From Aldrovandia affinis (lineage: Eukaryota; Chordata; Actinopteri; Notacanthiformes; Halosauridae): DNA of 64,000 nucleotides. The position numbers and the translations under genes were made by a program. Shown piece after piece: positions 57,701-64,000 of the stretch (its first letter is position 1; every line of letters begins with the position of its first letter). The stretch covers positions 3,921,625 to 3,985,624 of the forward strand of contig JAINUG010000020.1 in the NCBI GenBank assembly GCA_029706075.1. The letters are read 5' to 3'. The notes under the pieces are model-generated. The model worked only from the letters and a program-made list of their open reading frames with translations, ran no database searches and was not told the origin of the DNA.

Positions 57701-58175
57701 GTTCAGAGAGGTTCAATGGATGACACTTCCCTGTACTTGATGGCAATTTACTGCAACATCTCTAGCCAATATCACATACAATTTTCATAGGAAGGGTTTC
57801 CTTACCTGAGTTTATCCACACTCGGACTCAGAATATTCCAGCGCTCGCCTGTTCAACATGGAGGAGCCTGTTTGTGAACACTGAATTTTGCAGAGTGACA
57901 ATGTCACATGTGTCGACGTGGTTTGACCGTTAGAGCGGAAAACAAATGAGGGGGGGAAAAAAGGATGGCTCAGTCACAATAACACTTAGGTGCAAAGGTG
58001 ATGTTTATTTACAGTGCTTTTCCCAAATATCCAGCGTGGAAAGAAGGAAGGAAATTGTTTTTACCATGCACCAGCAGAGTTCACAGGCCGGAGGGGAGAC
58101 TCTCCACATGCTGGTGAGAGGTCTCCTCAAATAACGGTGTCCGCACCCACAAAGATGTTCCACAGCAGCCTATAA

Positions 58176-58789
58176 CACTGGTCTACAAAAAAAAAAAAAT
58201 CTTTCTTGCATGGACTTCGGAAACTGGTTTTGGCTAATTTTGGGCTGCTGAATCCAAATCAGCAGCTCAGATTTGTTCTATCACATCAAGTTTATGTGCT
58301 ATCTATGCTCCATATTCATGGATTTGACAAAAGTTGACCATCCAGTCTGGCTATCTTGGTGGGGATAGAACAGCAAAAGCTTGATTATTCACCAAAACTA
58401 CTTCATTTAGGGCCTTAAAATAATTTTACAAATGTTTTAAGTTATAAAAACATGTTTTACATAAGTTTATGTTTTTTGTGATTTGCAGCTGTGAAGACTC
58501 TACCTAATCTGCTGTTAAGACTCTACCTAATCTAAGTTTTACAATTCAATATTGTAATTGAAGTAGGTACCTTTCATTGTAAATATTTTTGCATCTATCG
58601 ATCTTCTAATGCAACAGTGTTTTTCAACTTCAAGTGTAAAATTGCTGTTTTCTCAACAAAAAAAGATTTTTCATAGTTCAAAAACCTGATGTGATAGGCA
58701 AAAACTAATGCAAGATTTGGATTCAGCACCCAGAAGTTAGTTAGAATCCATTGAAAAACCCCATGCAAGAAAAATTGTGTTGACCAGTG
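58176..58789. mobile_element. TIR element starting CACTGGTC, 614 bp
   Basis: The left end CACTGGTCTACA...TTTCTTGCATGG and the right end (reverse complement CACTGGTCAACACAATTTTT, CTTGCATGGGG) are inverted. Further inward, GCTGAATCCAAATC.GC, TATCACATCA and AGTTTTT-like blocks pair again, so the inverted repeats are over 100 bp with mismatches. The flanks ATAA and ATTA may be a decayed 4-bp duplication. The CACTG terminus suggests the CACTA/Chapaev group. No coding capacity. Confidence 0.75.
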
Positions 58790-59380
58790 ATTACATTATA
58801 TCATTCACCAATGTTCCTCAATGTCAAATCAATTGATCAAATATAATTACTGTGGTACAACAATGTCTTTACAATAATATACATCACATTATTCATAAAA
58901 CAACATACAAAAGACATAAACCGGACAATTCCACGTTCTGCAGTGTAATGCACATGCGTAGGCTGACAACTAAACTTCTGATGCACCCAACACAAACCCT
59001 GCAAAGACAGAGTAACTGATTTTGCATTTGGCCTCCAGGCAGGTGAGCTGTAAGAAATCACACATTTCATCCATGCGACTTGGACCTCAGCATGTGTAAT
59101 ATAATTGTCTGAGCGTATGTTAACTCCAAAAGTTCCCCAAAACGCTTAATTTCAAACCCTGGTTACCCTCAAATAATTGTGGAGCCATTAATCATGTTTA
59201 GCAAATGTCCTAAACATATGTGAGTAAGGTACATAGAGCAAATAGCAGTTAGTCACATATTATTTATACATATTTATCATCTATCCAATTACACTTTCAG
59301 AGGTACTGCAGTGTTTTCTGTGAAATACTTTAGGGTTATTGTGGAACTTGCTTGATTTGAGTAGTTCAAGTAATTTTTGC

Positions 59381-59520
59381 GCCCTGCGATGGATTGGCGA
59401 CCTGTCCAGGGTGTATTCCTGCCTCTCGCCCGGAACGCATGCTGGGATAGGCTCCAGCCCCCCCCCCCGCGACCCTGACCAGGAATAAGCGGCTTAGATA
59501 ATGGATGGATGGATGGATGG
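59381..59520 (+). repeat. 5'-truncated SINE with 13-bp duplication
   Basis: GATGGATTGGCGACCTGTCC through GCGGCTTAGATAATGGATGG matches the 3' half of the SINE at 30706-31063. It is flanked by AAGTAATTTTTGC at 59368-59380 and 59521-59533. A copy that begins inside the element and still has a perfect duplication is a truncated insertion, not a deletion. Confidence 0.93.
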
Positions 59521-60837
59521 AAGTAATTTTTGCATTGATGAAGATGGACATGGCACTCGTTTACATAAAGTATGCAAATACATTGTTTCCACCCAACACT
59601 GTAGTATCTCAGATACTCTCAGTGGAGGAACCATCCACACTCACATTCAAAACTTTACATGGATTTGAGAGTGACTAAAGGTGTCCAAGTGAGACTAGGA
59701 ACTAGTCAAAACTTACAGCTCATTTCACATATATTCCTTGGAAAGGTACAAAATAAACAAGAGTCGGTAGCCCTTGATTATTTGTCATTTTTGTGCACTG
59801 TACAAAAATATGCCTCATTATAACATTTCTGAGATCTACCTGTTTAATCTGTTACAGAGGTTATAAGTGCAGTTGTCTGAAGCAGATACCAAAGTTAGAA
59901 AAAGCTGAGAATTAGGCTATATTATATATTTCAACTAAACCCATTACTGTGCTCTGGTCCACATGGTGTGCACATCTGAAGTCCCGTTAAATCTAGCAAG
60001 GAACACCATGTAATACTGCTAAATTGAGCCTGAGTTCTTTAATATTAAAGTTAATGACATCATTGAAGCCATTTGCTGCTTTATCTTTAGCTCTATCAGG
60101 CATTTTCATACATTTTTCTGCAGTACAAATTAGCCTTTTCATTATAGATATGCTTAAGTTCCCAATTTTCCCATAATTTAGGGTAAATTTAAATCAAATG
60201 TACTTTTTTGTTTTTAAATCAACCCATCCCAAGAATCATTGGATACACCTTACAACCATTCTAGATATTTTATCAGCAAGTCCCTGGTTTAAAGAAGAAA
60301 TGTGTTATAACCATTCATGCCTTGCAGCAAAAAGATACAGATTATCTGAATGGTGTTCTACTTAAATGCATCTTTCAACACAAAGTGGCACTTTTGCAAT
60401 ATACACTTGCTTCCTGATGCTGGGGGTGGTGGAAAGACAACATCACAAATAGACACAGGCCTCCATCTTCAATTGAACTAAAAGCCTTTGGTCTTTATAA
60501 GCCAGTAACTCATTAAAGCAAGTGTTACTTTTTGTTTCTTACACAAAATGATGAATTAGTGGTTTCTGCAGTTAACCAGCAAACAACACTGCGTAAAACT
60601 TTTATTTTCATATTTGCGGTTCGATCCAATTGAAACTGTATTATCTTGTACTATCTCCCTTGGCAAGGAACAGTAGCAATTATTGTCATCGCTGACATAT
60701 CAGAGCAATCACAGCACCTTGTTCAATTGGATCACTGTGGCTCACACACAACCCTGATCAAAGTCCTTCACTCAGGACAATTTTCACCAGTTTTGGCCAT
60801 AAATTTGGGAAGGAAATAAAAATATATATTGTGGGGT

Positions 60838-60960
60838 TCCGAGGCAGTGTATCAAGCTACACTGCAACTCCTCGGGGCAGTGAGGTACCCCATGGTCTGT
60901 AATCAAATCAAATCAAATCAAATCAAAGTGACGGCTAACCCAGATCAAGTGTGAGGATCT
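60838..60960 (+). repeat. SINE head fading into (AATCA)n
   Basis: GGGTTCCGAGGCAGTG is followed by GAGGTACCCCATGGTCTG and TAATCAAATCAAATC. The CCCCA.GGTCTG.TATCAAATCC block of SINE family II is matched up to the point where the five-base repeat AATCA (60901-60926) begins. Confidence 0.45.
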
Positions 60961-61189
60961 ACAGACAGTAAACACCCAATAGCCACACATTTAGGCAGTC
61001 ATTAAACAGTATTGCCCTGCGCCACTTACCCCTCAAACCGCTCTAATCGCCCCTGGTTCAGACTCATTTCAGGTGATATTTTTTGTGATATAGATGTATA
61101 AGTAAAAACAAAATACACAGCATGAAATGGGTAAATATCTGGGGATATCGTGACTAGACACTTTTTTTGAAATGGGCAGAATATAGGCC

Positions 61190-61510
61190 ATTTGCAGGCA
61201 TTTGCAGGTTGCCCACTGCAGCCTGGGTTCGAGCCCTTGTTGCGCCAGCCCGACTGGCCAGGAGTCCCGATTGGGGGCGACAATTGGCTGCCCGCCCCCA
61301 GGGGGCGTGAAGCCGCCATGAGTTCGCCGCGTACAAGCAGCTCTGTGTGTGTCGGAAACATATGTAGTATAGGTTGGAGACGCCTACGTAACCGTAAACG
61401 TCGAAGAATTGGAGAGTTCCGTCTCGGAGGAGGCGGTTCGCCGTCTTCGTCACTGCCGGTCTCAGAGTTGTAGTTAACTGGAAGAGGGTACACTTGGGAG
61501 AAAATTTGGA
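61190..61510 (+). repeat. tRNA-derived SINE, family I-like
   Basis: Box B-like GGGTTCGAGCCC, GGGGGCGACAATTGGCTGCC, GAGTTCGCCGCG, GAGAGTTCCGTCTCGGAGGA and GTCTTCGTCACTGCCGGTC match the copy at 16574-16945 block by block. The tail reads ACTTGGGAGAAAATTTGG followed by a poly-T/A tract. Confidence 0.75.
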
Positions 61511-62734
61511 AAAACTGAAATACATTTTTTTTTTTTTAAAGAATATGGAGTCAGAGAATGTAAGTATGCCTATTCGGACATATAGCCTACATTACTCATT
61601 TTTCCCGCAGATATTCCAGCTGCCCATTTCTCAACTTCAGGTCACACAAATACTTCATTTACATTCCTACTATGATTACATTCCTACTAAACGCTGGTCA
61701 GGACAGCAATAGCCTATCTCTCTGGCACAGTAGATTACAGTAACGCACCTTGCAGGCCTTAAGTCTTCCAATCAAATTAAGAAGATGATTAAGACAAATG
61801 TTGCTATTGGCTGAAATATAATGGTTCATGCAGGTCAGTTCAGTGGATGCGTTCTTGCCATGCAGACATTTGAGAGGGCTTTGAGTCAAATGGCGACGTT
61901 CTGCGCTCGTATTCTGTTCGAGTGGGGAAAACTGTTTTAACTTAGAGGGGAAAAAAACTCAGAGGGAACAGAAAACTGTGGTCGCACCCACAACACGCAA
62001 AACTAATCTCAGAGAAGTCTGTGCAGATTCTGCAGCAAAACTGTCCAAGTTAGTCTTCTGCTTGAACTCATCCGAAACAGACGTCAGCACGTCGCACAGA
62101 AAAGACCCCACAGCCGAGCAGCTTTGAAATTGGCAATGCGCTGGAGTAGCCAGCCGCAGAACAAGTTACGAGCGCCGAGTTGAAAAGAGGGATGTAGGCA
62201 TTCTCCTGCCATCTGATAGTGACACCCAGTGACGGGGGTGTGCATTGCCTTCGAGTAAAAGAATCCTTGCAGATTGTAATTATGTTTATTCATAATTAAA
62301 TTCCCATGCTAGAAACGTTGGTGGTGCATTTGACACCCAAATCAAATTGGCATTCATATGTATGTCTCTCACAACTCCTAATAGAGTGGTCCACAATATC
62401 CTATTTTCCTGAAGGTCAATCACGTATAGCCTAATTCAGATTCATTCTGATATTGCGATCGTATTGGTATTGAGTTTTGATGTAGCCTGTTTTGTTTGTG
62501 ATTGGATATATTGTTGCAATTTCGCTGTTATGTTTTTTTACGCTGAACACTCACTGCTCAAATAAACTGTCTGCACAGTCTTTGATGTATGGCGCAGATT
62601 GAGGTATGCGATCTAACCTCAACCTGAGATGAAAGCAGCAGGGTCATGCATCTTCTGGTTGTAGTATCTGCTTAAACGCTGTAGATTCTCCGGTGTGCGT
62701 GGCAGCAGACTCGTCTTTAAAACAACAGATAATA
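61511..62734. other. Intergenic, nothing recognised
   Basis: Frames at 61698-61889, 62084-62293 and 62619-62852 (all minus) contain no recognisable domain. No repeat was recognised. Confidence 0.4.
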
Positions 62735-62886
62735 ATAATGTACGCCATTTAGCAGACGCTTTTATCCAAAGCGATTTACAGTAGTGAATGCATACATTTT
62801 TCAGTATATGTGGCCCTAGTTGGGATTGAACCCACAAGCTAAGCGTTGCCAACGCTGTGCTCTACCAACTGAGCCACAGAGAACCA
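62735..62886 (-). repeat. tRNA-derived SINE with L2 tail, inverted
   Basis: On the minus strand it starts GTGGTTCTCTGTGGCTCAGT and reads TTGGTAGAGCACAGCGTTGG, then GTGGGTTCAATCCCAAC, and ends with the L2-type tail (TGTAAATCGCTTTGGATAAA, AGCGTCTGCTAAATGGC). It is the same family as 53066-53212, with few differences. Confidence 0.92.
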
Positions 62887-62957
62887 CTGCGATTACAGAT
62901 CATTGCCATAAGAAGAAGCATAGTGGCGCATATGCAGGATAGGTTTTTTTATTATTT

Positions 62958-63073
62958 CCAATCTTATCCGAAAAGGGCCGGCGTGTGTGCAGGCTTTTGT
63001 TGTAGCCCAATCGGGTGTGTTAGTGCTGGGTTACAACAAAAGCCTGCACCGACGCCGGCCCTTCTTGGACAAA
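62958..63073. mobile_element. Palindromic hAT MITE, short
   Basis: CCAATCTTATCCGAAAAGGG and GCAGGCTTTTGTTGTAGCCC are mirrored by GGGTTACAACAAAAGCCTGC and GGCCCTTCTTGGAC. It is related to the MITE at 46316-46518 (shared CCAATCTTATCCGA and TGCAGG.TTTTGTT.TAGCCC), but shorter. Confidence 0.75.
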
Positions 63074-63567
63074 ACTCTGTTCTAGCCCCACACAGAATGA
63101 GAGTGTGAATCTCATTTTTAAAAAACGCTATAACTACTAATTCATTAATTAAAAACGAGGATAGGTTCACATATCATGCTCTTGAATGTGGTATTAAAAT
63201 GGAACAAGTGAAAACACCTAACATTAAGTAATTACTGAGAAATATTAATTCTGAAATTGCATGTGATATTAGGCTACTGGTCTACTGAAACTACATATTT
63301 TGTTTACCATTGTAGCCATGCTGGAATTGTAATTGACAACGGGCCAATTGAATTCGGGAGCAGTTTAGTTTAAACGTCTGAATACATTTATGCGCCAAGT
63401 TTATTCAGACGTTTTTGCTACTTCCCAAAAGTTGCCGTTTCTTTAATTTCCCAAAGCTGCCGTAGCTGAAACTGCTTTGACATGTACGGCAGATAGACTC
63501 TAGACGCAGGCGCACCCTTCTGAAGTAACAAGAACGCGTCCAATAGTAACTACTGGATTTGAACAAG

Positions 63568-63600
63568 ATGGCGGAGGTTTTCGAGCTTCAAAAACTGAAG
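63568..63600 (+). CDS. sarnp: SARNP (CIP29/Tho1) first coding exon, partial
   Basis: ATGGCGGAGGTTTTCGAGCT starts MAEVFELQKLK, after which GTGGGAAAC gives a splice donor. Human SARNP begins MATETVELHKLKLAELKQEC, so ELQKLK aligns with ELHKLK just before the SAP domain. SARNP is a nuclear SAP-domain protein that works with the TREX complex and DDX39B in mRNA export. The start has purine (A) at -3 and lies in the CpG-containing stretch 63480-63600. The remaining exons, including the rest of the SAP domain, are outside the window. The first intron begins with TAACGTTAGCTAG-rich sequence. Human SARNP and RAB5B both map to 12q13.2, which supports the assignment. Confidence 0.8.
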
Positions 63601-64000
63601 GTGGGAAACAAATTTAAAAAGGAATTGTGCTTTTGAAAAATGTTTTTTAAAGACACAACCCAAATAACTTTCTCATTAAGCTGCCCTTAAAAAAAGACAA
63701 AAAGTGTTATGTAGCTGCCTCGTTTTACTTAAAATGAAAATGAAAATGAATCGAAATCAGTATAACGTTAGCTAGTTAGCTATACTACTCGCAAGCGAAC
63801 AGATGACGTTAACCTAACGTTAAGCTATCATGTGCGCTGTTGGACGGCTCTTGTTTTTTTAATTAGTATTAGTATTCTAGCTAACGTCAAAATACAACGT
63901 TGGCGAGCTATGTCTCTTGATATGTAGGCCAGCTAGGTTGTTATTTCTGATCATTGTCAGCTAGATAGCAAGCTAGCTACATATGGCGAACACTGGCTAA

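Overview
This is a window of a ray-finned fish nuclear genome, most likely a teleost. The evidence is spliced vertebrate-type genes, abundant Tc1-like and hAT DNA transposons, L2-clade LINEs, tRNA-derived SINEs (one of the V-SINE type) whose 3' tails match the L2 tail, and many TAACGTTAGCTAGC-like stretches typical of fish intergenic DNA. The species cannot be fixed from the sequence. Nothing prokaryotic (operons, ribosome binding sites, CRISPR) is present.

Three host genes can be supported. (1) rab5b, plus strand, five coding exons between 28983 and 32508, gives a complete 217-residue Rab5-type GTPase with all G-box motifs and a C-terminal CCGN. (2) A minus-strand gene runs from a start codon at 55878 to a stop at 35820. 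Its six recognisable phase-0 exons encode an acidic coiled-coil protein of at least 409 residues that resembles the LRRFIP family. It converges tail-to-tail on rab5b. (3) The first coding exon of sarnp lies at 63568-63600 and the rest lies beyond the window. RAB5B and SARNP are both on human 12q13.2, so this looks like a conserved block.

Layout: 0.9-4.6 kb is an L2 LINE copy split by a 1.6-kb element with terminal inverted repeats. 4.6-9.6 kb has SINE pieces and no gene. 9.6-15.2 kb is a row of three Tc1-like elements, all with transposase on the minus strand and seated in TA repeats, followed by a 1.5-kb element with terminal inverted repeats. 15.2-28.8 kb is SINEs, MITEs and a possible promoter region. 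28.8-34.4 kb is rab5b and the convergent 3' ends. 34.4-55.9 kb is the LRRFIP-like gene, whose third intron is packed with nested mobile elements (Tc1, hAT, L2, L1, a fossil LTR element and MITEs). 55.9-63.5 kb is intergenic DNA with SINEs, a Penelope-like fragment and MITEs, ending at sarnp.

Most of the window is transposon-derived. Its most informative part is 42.8-52.9 kb, where insertions inside insertions, several with intact target-site duplications, give a relative order of transposon activity. I did not find a clearly novel molecular system. The best leads are the uncertain identity of the LRRFIP-like gene, the BED-hAT/L1 junction at 43.4 kb, and the unclassified elements at 1847-3491, 13649-15177 and 58176-58789.
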